Shown: piece by piece, positions 15,813-24,620 of the stretch
Layout: each line of letters opens with the position of its first letter
Numbering within the stretch: the stretch's first letter is position 1
Assembly (NCBI GenBank): GCA_903838675.1
Contig: CAILZI010000256.1
Location: 1 to 35,890 of the forward strand
Origin: an uncultured Verrucomicrobiota bacterium
Lineage (GTDB): Bacteria; Verrucomicrobiota; Verrucomicrobiia; Verrucomicrobiales; Verrucomicrobiaceae
Direction of reading: 5' to 3'
DNA: 35,890 bases
Notes under the pieces: generated by a model
The model's input: only the letters and a program-made list of their open reading frames with translations
The model's database searches: none
Told to the model about the DNA's origin: nothing
Made by a program: the position numbers and the translations under genes

Positions 15813-16009
15813 CCCCCCGCCGTGATCTGCACGATCTCGATCACATCGCCCTCATTCACCGTCGCGCCATCAATCTCCCTCGGCAGCAGGGCGATTTGAT
15901 TCTGCTCCACCACCACCGGCTTGCCACCGAGGCCGATGATCTCCAGCAGCGACTTCACCGTCTGCGGTTCCGCAACTTCTCGCTTCTCTCCGTTCAAAGT
16001 GATCTTCAT
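15809..16009 (-). CDS. thiS: Thiamine biosynthesis sulfur carrier protein ThiS
   Basis: ThiS is a small ubiquitin-fold carrier. Its C-terminal glycine is adenylated and converted to a thiocarboxylate, which donates sulfur to the thiazole ring of thiamine. This 66-aa protein has the expected length, the beta-grasp pattern (MKITLNGEKREV, then VKSLLEIIGL, then VVVEQNQ) and the required GG end (EIVQITAGG). It lies 15 bp after thiH in the same direction. thiG, thiF and thiE are not in the window. The stop codon TAG overlaps the TAG of the converging phosphatase-fold gene in the palindrome CTAG. Confidence 0.95.
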   Translation of the reverse strand: MKITLNGEKREVAEPQTVKSLLEIIGLGGKPVVVEQNQIALLPREIDGATVNEGDVIEIVQITAGG

Positions 16010-16024
16010 GTCTAAGTCGTCAGT

Positions 16025-17155
16025 TTACGCGGCCAGGATTGAAGCATCCCAGTCCTTCCACACCGGATCAAGGCCCTGGAGGCGCAGCATTTCAGCCACG
16101 CTCTGCGGTGACCTCTGATCCGCGATGCCAAACTGCCCTTCGGCACGATTCGTCTCCGCCTTCGTCTCCACTTCCACGCGCTTGCCCCGCACCGTGAGAT
16201 GCAGGTCCTCATTCCCGGCACCCGTGTAGCCGCCTGGCTCAGTGTGACTGCCGGCGCTCATCACGGTGATGCCCAGCGGGGCCAGCGCATCGCGCAGCGG
16301 CGCGGATTCGCGTGTGCTCAGGATGATGCCCACTTCAGGGAAGATAAGGCGGAAGGCGCAGATCGTCTGCACCAGCGCCCAGTCCGGGAAATCCGTCATC
16401 GGCGTGAAGCCGCCAGCCGCGGGCCGCAGCCGTGGAAACGCCACGGTGAAGCTCGATTTCCAGCAGTGCTTGTACAGATGCTCCAAGTGCGCCGCCAGAC
16501 GCAGTGCTTCCAGCCGCCAGTCACTCAGGCCAAACAGCGCACCAATGCCAATGCGGCGAAATCCGCCTGCATAGCCGCGCTCCGGGCAGGCCAGCCGCCA
16601 GTCAAAGTCCTTCTTCGGACCCGCCGTGTGCATGTCCTTGTAAATCTCGCGGTCATAGGTCTCCTGATACACCACCAGGCCCTCCGCGCCCGCTTTGACC
16701 ATGCGCTCATACTCCGGATCCTCCATCGGCCCGACTTCAATGCCAATCGTCGGCACAAATTCACGAATGGCCCGGATGCATTCCTCCAGGTAGCCATCGC
16801 TCACGAATTTGGGATGCTCACCCGCCACCAGCAGGATGTTGCGAAAGCCCTGCGCCACGAGATGCTTTGCCTCGGTCACCACTTGGTCCACCGTCAGCGT
16901 CACTCGCAGGATGGCGTTGTTGTCGCGTGAGAAGCCGCAGTAGCTGCAGTTGTTCACGCACTCATTGGAAACATACAGCGGCGCAAACAGCCGCATCGTG
17001 CGTCCAAAATTCCGCCGCGTGATCATCCGCGACTCCTTCGCCATCGCCTCGATCTGCGCCGGCCCCTTCGGCTCCAGCAGCGCGGCAAACCGCTCCATCA
17101 GCGGCGTTTTGCGCGCGGGGAGGGCATCAAGCGTGGGAATGAAGGAGGTATGCAT
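16025..17155 (-). CDS. thiH: 2-Iminoacetate synthase ThiH
   Basis: ThiH is a radical SAM enzyme that cleaves tyrosine to dehydroglycine (2-iminoacetate), the C2-N unit of the thiazole, releasing p-cresol. The 376-aa protein carries the cluster motif CVNNCSYCGF (Cys66, Cys70, Cys73). The preceding RLFAPLYVSNE and later GFRNILLVAGEHP, QETYD and FRRIGIGALFGL blocks are characteristic of ThiH. The C-terminal part (SAGSHTEPGGY to the end) is the ThiH/BATS-type domain. The start is taken at 17155 (MHTSFIPTLDALP). The frame continues to 17353, but that part is antisense to the VOC gene and not protein-like. It is followed by thiS. Tyrosine use implies an anaerobe-type or facultative thiazole route, in contrast to glycine oxidase ThiO. 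Confidence 0.95.
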   Translation of the reverse strand: MHTSFIPTLDALPARKTPLMERFAALLEPKGPAQIEAMAKESRMITRRNFGRTMRLFAPLYVSNECVNNCSYCGFSRDNNAILRVTLTVDQVVTEAKHLVAQGFRNILLVAGEHPKFVSDGYLEECIRAIREFVPTIGIEVGPMEDPEYERMVKAGAEGLVVYQETYDREIYKDMHTAGPKKDFDWRLACPERGYAGGFRRIGIGALFGLSDWRLEALRLAAHLEHLYKHCWKSSFTVAFPRLRPAAGGFTPMTDFPDWALVQTICAFRLIFPEVGIILSTRESAPLRDALAPLGITVMSAGSHTEPGGYTGAGNEDLHLTVRGKRVEVETKAETNRAEGQFGIADQRSPQSVAEMLRLQGLDPVWKDWDASILAA

Positions 17156-17201
17156 TGGCCAGCCTTTGGTTAACCGGCATTCCGTCATTCGCAATCCACA
17201 A

Positions 17202-17549
17202 TCATCCGACATATTGCGTGATGAAGACCTCGTTTCCCTCGGCATCCCGGAAGACACCCAGCAGGATCGGCTCTCCTTCACGCTGCTGGGGCGATTGCAG
17301 GATCTTCGCGCCCGCTCCGGCAATCTTGTCCGCCATCGCCAGCACGTCTTCATACTGAAAGCTCAGCCCTGTGGGATTGCGCGAGCCATCATGCCCGCCG
17401 TGCAGGGCGATGATGGCGTCTCCAAAGCGCAGTTCCGTCCAGAAATCGCTCACGAAAATCTCATCGAGACCGATCACGTCGCGGTAAAAACTCACCGCGC
17501 GCTTCATGTCGGTCGCCATCAGCATGAACTTCACTTTCTCAGGTTTCAT
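17202..17549 (-). CDS. VOC-family (glyoxalase/bleomycin-resistance fold) protein
   Basis: The protein is about 115 aa and has the vicinal-oxygen-chelate pattern: KFMLMATDMKRAVSFYRDVIGL at the start, FWTELRFGDAIIALHGG in the middle, and LGVFRDAEGNEVFITQYVG at the end ('f.DpeGn...l'). VOC domains bind a metal between paired beta-alpha-beta-beta-beta modules and cover lyases, dioxygenases and binding proteins. Which of these applies cannot be told. The ATG at 17549 (MKPEKVKF) is preferred, and one at 17567 adds MGSIGG. It diverges from the carboxypeptidase gene (ATG 17629) and lies upstream of thiH in the same direction, separated by 46 bp. Confidence 0.85.
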   Translation of the reverse strand: MKPEKVKFMLMATDMKRAVSFYRDVIGLDEIFVSDFWTELRFGDAIIALHGGHDGSRNPTGLSFQYEDVLAMADKIAGAGAKILQSPQQREGEPILLGVFRDAEGNEVFITQYVG

Positions 17550-17628
17550 GCCGCCAATGCTGCCCATGTGGGGGAAAACCGCAAGCGGCCTTGCTTGGCG
17601 CTGCCCTGATTCAGGCTACAATCGCCCC

Positions 17629-19032
17629 ATGTGGAAAAACATCGTCATCCTCCTGCTGGGCTCGGCACTGGCCGGCCTGCTCCTCGTTCGCCCAGATGTC
17701 TTCCTTGTTCAGCGTAAGGTGGAACTGCCCCCCGTGGAGCAGCCGCCTCCTCCCGCGAAGCCGAATGCCATCGCCACGCTGCTGCAGGAGGCGCACGCCA
17801 ACCCCGCGCTCGCGGGTGCCGCCATCGGCTTCTGCCTCATCAACAGCAAAGGCGAAGTCGTGATGGATGAAAACGCCACCACGGCCAGCAGCCCGGCCTC
17901 CAGCTTCAAGACCCTCACCACTGCCACCGCACTGGAAATCCTCGGGCCCGATTTCCATTTCACCACGGAGCTTAAATCAACTGCGCCGATCCAAAAAGGC
18001 GTCATCAGCGGCGATCTTGTCATCGTAGGCGGCGGCGACCCCATGCTGAAGCTCGATGACTTAAAGGCCTGGGCAGCCGAACTCAAAAAACGCGGCGTCA
18101 CCCGCATCACTGGCGGCATCCGCACCGATGCCACCATCTTCAGCGGCAGCCTCTATGGCGACTTCTGGAACTGGGGCGACATCGGCAACGGCTACGGGAG
18201 TGGTGTGGCAGGTTTAAACCTCAACCACAACCGCTACATCGTCGTCTTCCGTGCCGGACCCACAGTAGGCTCTCCTGCAGATTTGCTCGGCATCAATCTG
18301 GAAATCCCCGGCGCAGACTGGAAAAATGAGGTGACCACCGGCCCGGCAGATTCTGGCGACAACGTCGTCATTCATGGCGGCGAAAACACCACCGCGATCC
18401 ACCTTCGAGGCACCGTGCCGTTGGGAGCTACAAAGTTTCAAGTCAAAGGCGCCGTGCCAGATCCGGCACGCTTTGCCGCGCATCACTTCCGTGCCGCGCT
18501 CATCACCGCTGGCATTCAGGTCGGCAGCACCGTTGGAACCGCAACAGCCACCCAATCCCTTCTCAAACACGACTCCCCCCCGCTGCTCGACATCATCAAA
18601 AGCATTCACGCCACTTCCGACAATCACGAAACCGAATGCGTCTTTCGCATGCTCGGCGTGAAGGCGGGCAAACCACCCGCCGAAGTCATTCGTGAACACT
18701 GGAAAACACGCGGCCTCGAATTCATCGGCCTGCGCATGGAAGACGGCTGCGGTCTGGCCCGTGCTGACTTCATCCGCCCGCTGGACCTCGCCCGTCTTCA
18801 ATACTTCGCCGGAACGGGCCCGCAGGGTGCCGCTTACAAAGCCTCGCTGCTGTCCAAAGACGGCCTCACCTGGAAAGGCGGCGCCATGTCCGGCATCCGC
18901 ACCTTCACCGGCTACGCCAAAAGCAAATCAGGCGAAGAATACTGCTACGCCCTCATGGTGAACCACTTCACCGATGGCAAGGCAGTCTCCGAACTCAGTC
19001 AGCAAGTGATGGATGCGATGATGGGCTTGTAG
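17629..19032 (+). CDS. dacB: D-alanyl-D-alanine carboxypeptidase/endopeptidase (PBP4 type, S13)
   Basis: This periplasmic penicillin-binding protein of peptidase family S13 trims or cleaves peptidoglycan cross-links. The 467-aa protein starts with a signal anchor (about residues 4-22). The active-site triad is visible: SSFK (nucleophile Ser91, Lys94), SDN in ATSDNHETE (about residue 330), and KGG in TWKGGAMSG (about residue 414) replacing the commoner KTG. The long stretch between SxxK and SDN fits the inserted domains of PBP4. The start at 17629 follows the VOC gene's divergent promoter region, and the frame upstream of it is antisense to that gene. It converges with the DUF1080 gene at 19111. 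Confidence 0.92.
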   Translation: MWKNIVILLLGSALAGLLLVRPDVFLVQRKVELPPVEQPPPPAKPNAIATLLQEAHANPALAGAAIGFCLINSKGEVVMDENATTASSPASSFKTLTTATALEILGPDFHFTTELKSTAPIQKGVISGDLVIVGGGDPMLKLDDLKAWAAELKKRGVTRITGGIRTDATIFSGSLYGDFWNWGDIGNGYGSGVAGLNLNHNRYIVVFRAGPTVGSPADLLGINLEIPGADWKNEVTTGPADSGDNVVIHGGENTTAIHLRGTVPLGATKFQVKGAVPDPARFAAHHFRAALITAGIQVGSTVGTATATQSLLKHDSPPLLDIIKSIHATSDNHETECVFRMLGVKAGKPPAEVIREHWKTRGLEFIGLRMEDGCGLARADFIRPLDLARLQYFAGTGPQGAAYKASLLSKDGLTWKGGAMSGIRTFTGYAKSKSGEEYCYALMVNHFTDGKAVSELSQQVMDAMMGL

Positions 19033-19110
19033 AGCGATTGATGGACAAGCATTCCATGCCATCGGACATGCGAGGGAACACCGTCACGACCACGGCTCGA
19101 CACACGGCAG

Positions 19111-19743
19111 CTACTTCAGCTCTTGAATCCGCAGATTCCGGAACTTGTACGTCTGCCCCTTCTCACCGTGGTGCTGAATGGCGATCACCCCGCTGGCATC
19201 CTTGTCGTCTTCCACATCGGTGGTGAGAACACCGTTCACGAAAATTTTGAGACTCTTGCCACGGCACTCGATGCGGTAGTTGTTCCAGTCGTTGCGCTTG
19301 AAGGCGTCTCCTGCGCGGGCGCGGAAGGCGGCTTCGCTTTCCTTGTTGCCCTTGATCGGACTGATGAACCACATGCGGCGGCCTTCATCATACAAGCCGC
19401 CGCTCCACTTGCGGTTCGCATCGCCATCCACTTCCGCCTGATAACCGAAGACCTTGTTCTTTTCGGCATGAGCCCGGAACATGAAGCCGCTGTTGGCCTG
19501 GCCTGCGGGCAGCAGAATGTCACCTTCAAAAATGAAGTCGCCGTAGGTCTTCTCCGTCACCACAAAGAACTTCTTCTCGCCCGTGAGATGGATCTCGCCG
19601 TTCACGATGTCGATCTGGCCCCAGTCATAAGGGTTCTTCCAGCCTGCGAGCGTTTTGCCGTCAAAGAGCGGCACAAAGTCATCCGCGAAGGCGGGAATGG
19701 AGACGGCCAAGGCGAGTGCGGCGAGGAGAAGGCGGGGTTTCAT
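19111..19743 (-). CDS. Secreted DUF1080 (3-keto-disaccharide hydrolase-like) protein
   Basis: The 210-aa protein has a Sec signal peptide (about residues 1-20, cleavage after AFA). A single concanavalin-like DUF1080 domain follows: FVPLFDGKTLAGWKNP, VVTEKTYGDFIFEGDILLP, NSGFMFRAH, a middle segment around RNDWNNYRIECRGKSLKIFVNG, and the end GVIAIQHHG..KFRNLRIQEL. The family is very expanded in Planctomycetes and Verrucomicrobia. Some members are reported to hydrolyse 3-keto-glucosides made by oxidoreductases of the Gfo/Idh/MocA type. It is monocistronic, converging with dacB. Given two such exported oxidoreductases in this window, a shared 3-keto-glycan route is possible but not proven here. 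Confidence 0.93.
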   Translation of the reverse strand: MKPRLLLAALALAVSIPAFADDFVPLFDGKTLAGWKNPYDWGQIDIVNGEIHLTGEKKFFVVTEKTYGDFIFEGDILLPAGQANSGFMFRAHAEKNKVFGYQAEVDGDANRKWSGGLYDEGRRMWFISPIKGNKESEAAFRARAGDAFKRNDWNNYRIECRGKSLKIFVNGVLTTDVEDDKDASGVIAIQHHGEKGQTYKFRNLRIQELK

Positions 19744-19845
19744 GGTGGGACGCGATCAAAGCCATCCTGTCATGCAACACAAGAACCATTGCAGCACCGG
19801 GTGTTTTTTACGCACGAATCGAGCAAAAGTCCATGCGGTGGCAAA

Positions 19846-19903
19846 GCCCTGATCGAGTCAGGGCACAGAGCAATGAGCTTGGCGGGTCTGGATCACAGAC
19901 CCG
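19846..19903 (-). terminator. Tandem hairpins after the RND operon
   Basis: Two perfect hairpins follow the outer-membrane-factor stop on the minus strand: an 8-bp stem (19883-19890 with 19896-19903) and a 7-bp stem (19846-19852 with 19858-19864), each with a 5-nt loop. The second is followed by only TTT, so termination would be weak or Rho-assisted. They could equally be REP-like mRNA-stabilising structures. Confidence 0.4.
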
Positions 19904-19910
19904 TGTCTGC

Positions 19911-21440
19911 CTACGCACCACCTCTCAGTTCGCCAGCAGCTGGCGGCACCGCCATCTTGGTGGAGTTCCCTGAGCCTCCGGCTGCACGGTTGTAGCCGCC
20001 GCCAAGGGCCTTGTAGGCTTTCACAAACGCACTCAACTGCTCCTGCTTCAGCTCGACCAGATCCATTTTTGACTCAAGGGCATCACGCTGGGTGAAGAGC
20101 ACTTCAGTATAGTCCGCACGGGCATTGAAGAACAGCTGGCCGGCGATGGTGATGGAATCATTGAGCGCTGCCACCTGCTGGGTCTTGAGATCGTAGCTTT
20201 GGCCGTAGTTTTTGATCTGCGCGAGCTGGTTCACCATCTCGATGTACGCTTTAAGCACCGTCTGCTGATAGGTGTAGATCGCTCCAATCTGGCGGGCGCT
20301 CGCACCCAGGAAGTTGGCTTTGATCGCACTCCGGTTGATCAATGGTGCCATCACGTTGGCCGCCGCCGCATACATCACTGATGCCGGGGCATTGAATGCA
20401 GAGCTCAAGCTGAAGGACTGCAAGCCCAAGGCTCCTGCGATACTCAGGGAAGGGTAGAATCTCGCCGCTGCTGCCTTCACGTCCAGTCCTGTTGCCGCCA
20501 GCTCCAGCTCAGCCTTGCGCACGTCCGGCCGGTTCCGCAACAGCTCAATCGGCAGTCCGGTGTCAATGCGGTCCAGCATGAAGCGGTCATAGCCTTCGGA
20601 TTTCCGCTTGATGGGCTGCGGATAACGACCAGCAAGGTAATTGAGCTTGTTTTCCGTCACCGTAATCTGCTGCTGAATCTTGAAGAGACGGCTTTGATTC
20701 TTAAGCACTTCCGCTTCGAAACGGCGCACGGCGAGTTCGGTTACCCGGGCGTTCGCTTTCTGCAGTTTCACCGCCTCGAGTGCGTTCTGCTGAATCTCAA
20801 TCGTGCGCTTGAGGATGATCAGCTGATTATCAAACGCCACCAGTTCATAGTACGTCTGGGCGATTTCCGACACGATGTTAGTGATCATGAAGTTCCGCCC
20901 TTCCTGGGTGCCCAGATAGCGCAGGATTGCTGCATCACGCTCGTTCCGCAGCTTTCTCCAGATGTCCACTTCCCAGTCAAAAGTTCCCCCGAAGACGAAG
21001 TTAGGAGTATTCGTGGGGACGGCTCTTCCTGCTGCGATCTCGTTGGCGGTGTTGTCTTCTGCAGCTCCTGCCGGTGTGTGACGCCCCACCTTGTCCAGGC
21101 CTGCAGAGGTGCCTGCGCTGACGAAGGGTAAAATCGCCCCTTTTTTCGCACGCACTTCAGCCTTCGCTGCCTCGATTTCCTGCAGCAGGATGTTCAGCTC
21201 CATGTTGTTCTGCAAGGCGGTGCTGATGATGGAGGTCAGGTTTGGATCCTTGAAATACTCCCTCCATCCGATCACGGCGGAGTTCTTCTTGCCAGCTGTG
21301 TCTGGGAAGTTGGCAGGCAGGGGCGGATCACTCGATGGCAGAGGGCCACGGCGGAGCACCGAAGAGCACCCCTGAACCATGACGATTAGACAAACGAAAT
21401 TAAATGCTAGGAGCTTGTTCTTCAGGTTTTGCATGTTCAT
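19911..21440 (-). CDS. RND efflux outer-membrane factor (TolC/OprM-like lipoprotein)
   Basis: This 509-aa outer-membrane channel subunit of a tripartite pump has a lipoprotein signal (lipobox VQGC, Cys25), as in the OprM/NodT family. Two outer membrane efflux repeats follow, each with long helices: LTSIISTALQNNMELNILLQEIEAAKAEV starts the first (about residues 67-95), and LLRNRPDVRKAELELAATGLDVKAA marks the second ('RPDv..AE..l.aa.a.vg.A'). The C-terminus is Gly/Ala-rich. The ATG at 21440 lies inside the 3' end of the pump gene (41-bp overlap), and a GTG at 21470 is possible. It is the third gene of the operon after the fusion protein and the pump. Confidence 0.94.
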   Translation of the reverse strand: MNMQNLKNKLLAFNFVCLIVMVQGCSSVLRRGPLPSSDPPLPANFPDTAGKKNSAVIGWREYFKDPNLTSIISTALQNNMELNILLQEIEAAKAEVRAKKGAILPFVSAGTSAGLDKVGRHTPAGAAEDNTANEIAAGRAVPTNTPNFVFGGTFDWEVDIWRKLRNERDAAILRYLGTQEGRNFMITNIVSEIAQTYYELVAFDNQLIILKRTIEIQQNALEAVKLQKANARVTELAVRRFEAEVLKNQSRLFKIQQQITVTENKLNYLAGRYPQPIKRKSEGYDRFMLDRIDTGLPIELLRNRPDVRKAELELAATGLDVKAAAARFYPSLSIAGALGLQSFSLSSAFNAPASVMYAAAANVMAPLINRSAIKANFLGASARQIGAIYTYQQTVLKAYIEMVNQLAQIKNYGQSYDLKTQQVAALNDSITIAGQLFFNARADYTEVLFTQRDALESKMDLVELKQEQLSAFVKAYKALGGGYNRAAGGSGNSTKMAVPPAAGELRGGA

Positions 21441-24400
21441 GATGGCCGTGGCCGTACTCTCCAAGTTCACTCAGTGGCATTTCATCTTCATCTGGAAGAA
21501 GTTTACCGCGAGCTGAGATCGTGCCGAAGATATAATAAAGTCCGGGAACGACAAGCAATCCGATAACCGTTCCCAAAAACATCCCGCCCGCCGCCGATGC
21601 ACCAATGGTCTTGTTGGCGATCGCGCCCGCACCATGCGCCCGCAGCAGAGGAATCATCCCCGCGATGAAGGCAAAGGAGGTCATCAAAATCGGGCGGAAG
21701 CGCACTTTGGCACCTTCAATGGCAGCCTCAAGGATGGTCAGACCCTCGCCGTAACGTTGCTGGGCAAACTCTACGATAAGGATCGCGTTCTTGCCCAACA
21801 GGCCGACGAGCATGATGAGACCCACCTGCGCATAAATGTCATTGCTCAGTCCCATGCCCTTCAGCAGCGCAAAGGAGCCCATCACGCCGACAGGCAGGGA
21901 AAGAATCACGGCCAGCGGCAGGGTGAAGCTTTCATACTGTCCGACCAGCACCAGATAAACGAACAGAAGCACGACCACGAAAATGACGATGGCCTCATTG
22001 CCACGTTGCGCTTCGTCGAACGAAAGGCCCGCCCAGGCGATGTCGTAGCCACGTGGCAGCGATTTCGCCACCTCTTTGATGGCATCAATGGCTTCACCGC
22101 TGCTGAAGCCATCGGCCGGAGCACCCTGAATGCTCGGGGCCGGGTAGGCGTTGTAACGCGTGATTTCATTCAGCCCCAGTTTGGGCACCAGCGTCATGAA
22201 GGCTGAATACGGCACCATCTCACCCTTGTCATTGGCGACATACAAGTCCTGCAGATCCTTCGGCAGTTTGCGGTAGTCCGGGTGGGCCTGAATATAAAGC
22301 TTCCAGAAGCGGTTGAACAGGATGAAGCCCTGCTCGTAGGTGCTTCCCACCATGATGTCGAGGTTGTCCATGGCCTTGCCAATCGAGACACCCTTCTGCA
22401 TGGCGATCTTGTTGTCGATGACCACTTCCAGCTGGGGATAGTTCGCGCTGAAGAAGGTGAACAAACCGCGGATTTCTTTGCGCTTGGCCAGCTTTTCCAT
22501 GAACTCATTGTTCACATCCTGCAGCTTGTCATAGTCGCCGGAGTTGGTCTTGTCCAAAAGGCTGAGGGAGAAGCCGCCTGCCGCACCGTAACCTGGAACC
22601 GCCGGCGGTTCGAAGAATTCAATTCGAACGCCCGAAATTGCCTGGCACTTCTCTTTGAGTTCCGCAATGATCTGCGGCGCTGTCAGATGGCGTTCCTCCC
22701 AGTTCTCCAGATTGATCAGACAGGTGCCCGAATTCGATCCACGACCTTCGGTGAGCACTTCATAGCCTGCCAGGGTGGAAACTGATTGAATGCCCTCGAT
22801 CTCTTTGGCGACTTTCATCAGCTCCCGTGATTTCGCATAGGTTCGCTCAAGGGTCGTTCCTGGAGGGGTCTGCAAAATGGCGTAAATCATGCCTTGGTCC
22901 TCCGTCGGGATGAATCCAGCAGGCAGAGTCTCATTGATGAAGACGATCGCAGCAGCGGCTCCTCCCAAAGCCGCGAACGTCAGCAGCCGGCGATGAACGA
23001 TCCGCCTCAGGATGGCGACATACAGATCAGTGACCTTGTCAAACCAGTAGTTAAAGATGCCGAGGAACCAGGCAATGGGCCCGCGCGCCTTGTGATGATG
23101 GTCCGTTTTCTTCAGGATCATCGCGCAGAGCACCGGCGTGAGCGTGAGCGCCATAACACCGGAGAGAATAATGGCCGATGCCATGGTGATGGAGAACTGC
23201 CGGTAGAAAACCCCCACCGGACCGGACATGAACGTCACCGGCACGAACACCGCGGTCATCACCAGGGTGATCGCGATAACAGCACCGGCGATTTCGTGGA
23301 GCACCAGCTGTGTCGCTCTGTAGGGCGATAAAAAGGTGCCATGCATCTTGGCATGCACGGCCTCCACCACCACGATGGGGTCGTCCACCACAATACCGAT
23401 GGCCAGCACCAGGGCGAAGAGCGTGATCAGGTTGATGTTTACGTTAAACATCTGCATGAGGAAGAAGGCGCCCACCAGGGAAACCGGGACCGCCAGCGTC
23501 GGGATCAGTGTCGAACGCCAGTCGCCGAGGAACACAAACACCACCAGCGCCACCAGCACGAAAGCTTCCACCAGCGTGTGCAACACCTGATGAATGGAGG
23601 CATCCACGAAGCTGGAGACGTCATAGCTGATTTTATAGTCCATCCCAGGTGGGAATTGCTTCTCCTTGGCGTCCTCCAGCTTGGCCTTGAGCTCCTTGAT
23701 AACTTCCGCAGCGTTGCTGCCGTAACTCTGCTTGATCATGATGGCGGCGGATGGATCTCCGTCGAGGTCAGAGTAAAGGTCGTAGAACTCGCTGCCCAGC
23801 TCCACTTCGGCCACGTCCTTCAGCTTGAGCAGTTCGCCGCTTTCAGTTGAGCGCAGGATGACGTTTCCATACTGTTCGGCCGTGTTAAATCGTCCTGAAT
23901 ACACCAGCACGTACTCCAGCGATTGCGAGGTCTTGCTGTCCGCTCGTCCTATTCGTCCAGGCGATCCGATCATGCTTTGCTCTCGGAGCGCTTTCATCAC
24001 CTCTTCGCTCGAAACGTTGTAGGCACGCATGCGGTCCGGCTTCAGCCAGACACGCATCGCATACTGTCGCGTTCCCAGGATCTTCACGAAGCCGACACCG
24101 CGTGTGCGGAACAGCTCGGGGAACAGGGTGATGTACGCGTAGTTGAAGAGAAACTTCATGTCCGCGTTCTTGTCCTTGCTGTAGATGTTCACATACATCA
24201 ACATGTTCGGAGCCAGGTTCCAGACGATGATGCCTTCTCGCACCACCAGGGGTGGCAGTCGGAATGACACGGCATTCACGCGGTTCAGCACGTTCACCGT
24301 CGCCTGATTGGGGTCGGAGCCCATGTGGAAGAAGACCTGAATGACCGCCTCCCCGGAGCTCGCGGCGCTGGAGACCATGTACTTCATGTTCTGCACCCCG

Positions 24401-24609
24401 TTGATCGACTGCTCCAGTGGAATGAGACAGGACTCTTCGAGAACCTTGGCGCTCGCTCCCGGGTAGTCGAGAGTCACCGTTACCAGAACGGGCGCTACAT
24501 TGGGAAATTGTGAGATGGGCAGTGTTAAGATCGATAGTCCACCCAGGAAGATGATGATCAGGGAAATCACGATGGCCAATGCAGGCCTTTTCAGGATATT
24601 GGTAAACAT
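21400..24609 (-). CDS. RND multidrug efflux permease (HAE1, AcrB/MexF-like)
   Basis: This 1069-aa proton-driven inner-membrane pump has the full HAE1 architecture. It begins with helix 1 (MFTNILKRPALAIVISLII), then a first porter/docking loop (about residues 40-335). A helix bundle follows with the LFALVLAIGIVVDDPIVVVEAV segment (about 395-416), where the paired Asp residues of helix 4 carry protons. A second porter loop (about 560-860) and a final bundle with LLGKNAILIVEFA complete the protein. The 'VVDDPIVVVEAVHAKM' variant replaces the commoner 'VVDDAIVVVENVER'. Substrates cannot be inferred beyond hydrophobic drugs, bile-like compounds or metabolites. It begins 11 bp after the fusion-protein stop, and its 3' end overlaps the outer-membrane-factor start. 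Confidence 0.97.
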   Translation of the reverse strand: MFTNILKRPALAIVISLIIIFLGGLSILTLPISQFPNVAPVLVTVTLDYPGASAKVLEESCLIPLEQSINGVQNMKYMVSSAASSGEAVIQVFFHMGSDPNQATVNVLNRVNAVSFRLPPLVVREGIIVWNLAPNMLMYVNIYSKDKNADMKFLFNYAYITLFPELFRTRGVGFVKILGTRQYAMRVWLKPDRMRAYNVSSEEVMKALREQSMIGSPGRIGRADSKTSQSLEYVLVYSGRFNTAEQYGNVILRSTESGELLKLKDVAEVELGSEFYDLYSDLDGDPSAAIMIKQSYGSNAAEVIKELKAKLEDAKEKQFPPGMDYKISYDVSSFVDASIHQVLHTLVEAFVLVALVVFVFLGDWRSTLIPTLAVPVSLVGAFFLMQMFNVNINLITLFALVLAIGIVVDDPIVVVEAVHAKMHGTFLSPYRATQLVLHEIAGAVIAITLVMTAVFVPVTFMSGPVGVFYRQFSITMASAIILSGVMALTLTPVLCAMILKKTDHHHKARGPIAWFLGIFNYWFDKVTDLYVAILRRIVHRRLLTFAALGGAAAAIVFINETLPAGFIPTEDQGMIYAILQTPPGTTLERTYAKSRELMKVAKEIEGIQSVSTLAGYEVLTEGRGSNSGTCLINLENWEERHLTAPQIIAELKEKCQAISGVRIEFFEPPAVPGYGAAGGFSLSLLDKTNSGDYDKLQDVNNEFMEKLAKRKEIRGLFTFFSANYPQLEVVIDNKIAMQKGVSIGKAMDNLDIMVGSTYEQGFILFNRFWKLYIQAHPDYRKLPKDLQDLYVANDKGEMVPYSAFMTLVPKLGLNEITRYNAYPAPSIQGAPADGFSSGEAIDAIKEVAKSLPRGYDIAWAGLSFDEAQRGNEAIVIFVVVLLFVYLVLVGQYESFTLPLAVILSLPVGVMGSFALLKGMGLSNDIYAQVGLIMLVGLLGKNAILIVEFAQQRYGEGLTILEAAIEGAKVRFRPILMTSFAFIAGMIPLLRAHGAGAIANKTIGASAAGGMFLGTVIGLLVVPGLYYIFGTISARGKLLPDEDEMPLSELGEYGHGHHEHAKPEEQAPSI

Positions 24610-24620
24610 GGTCGATTCTA

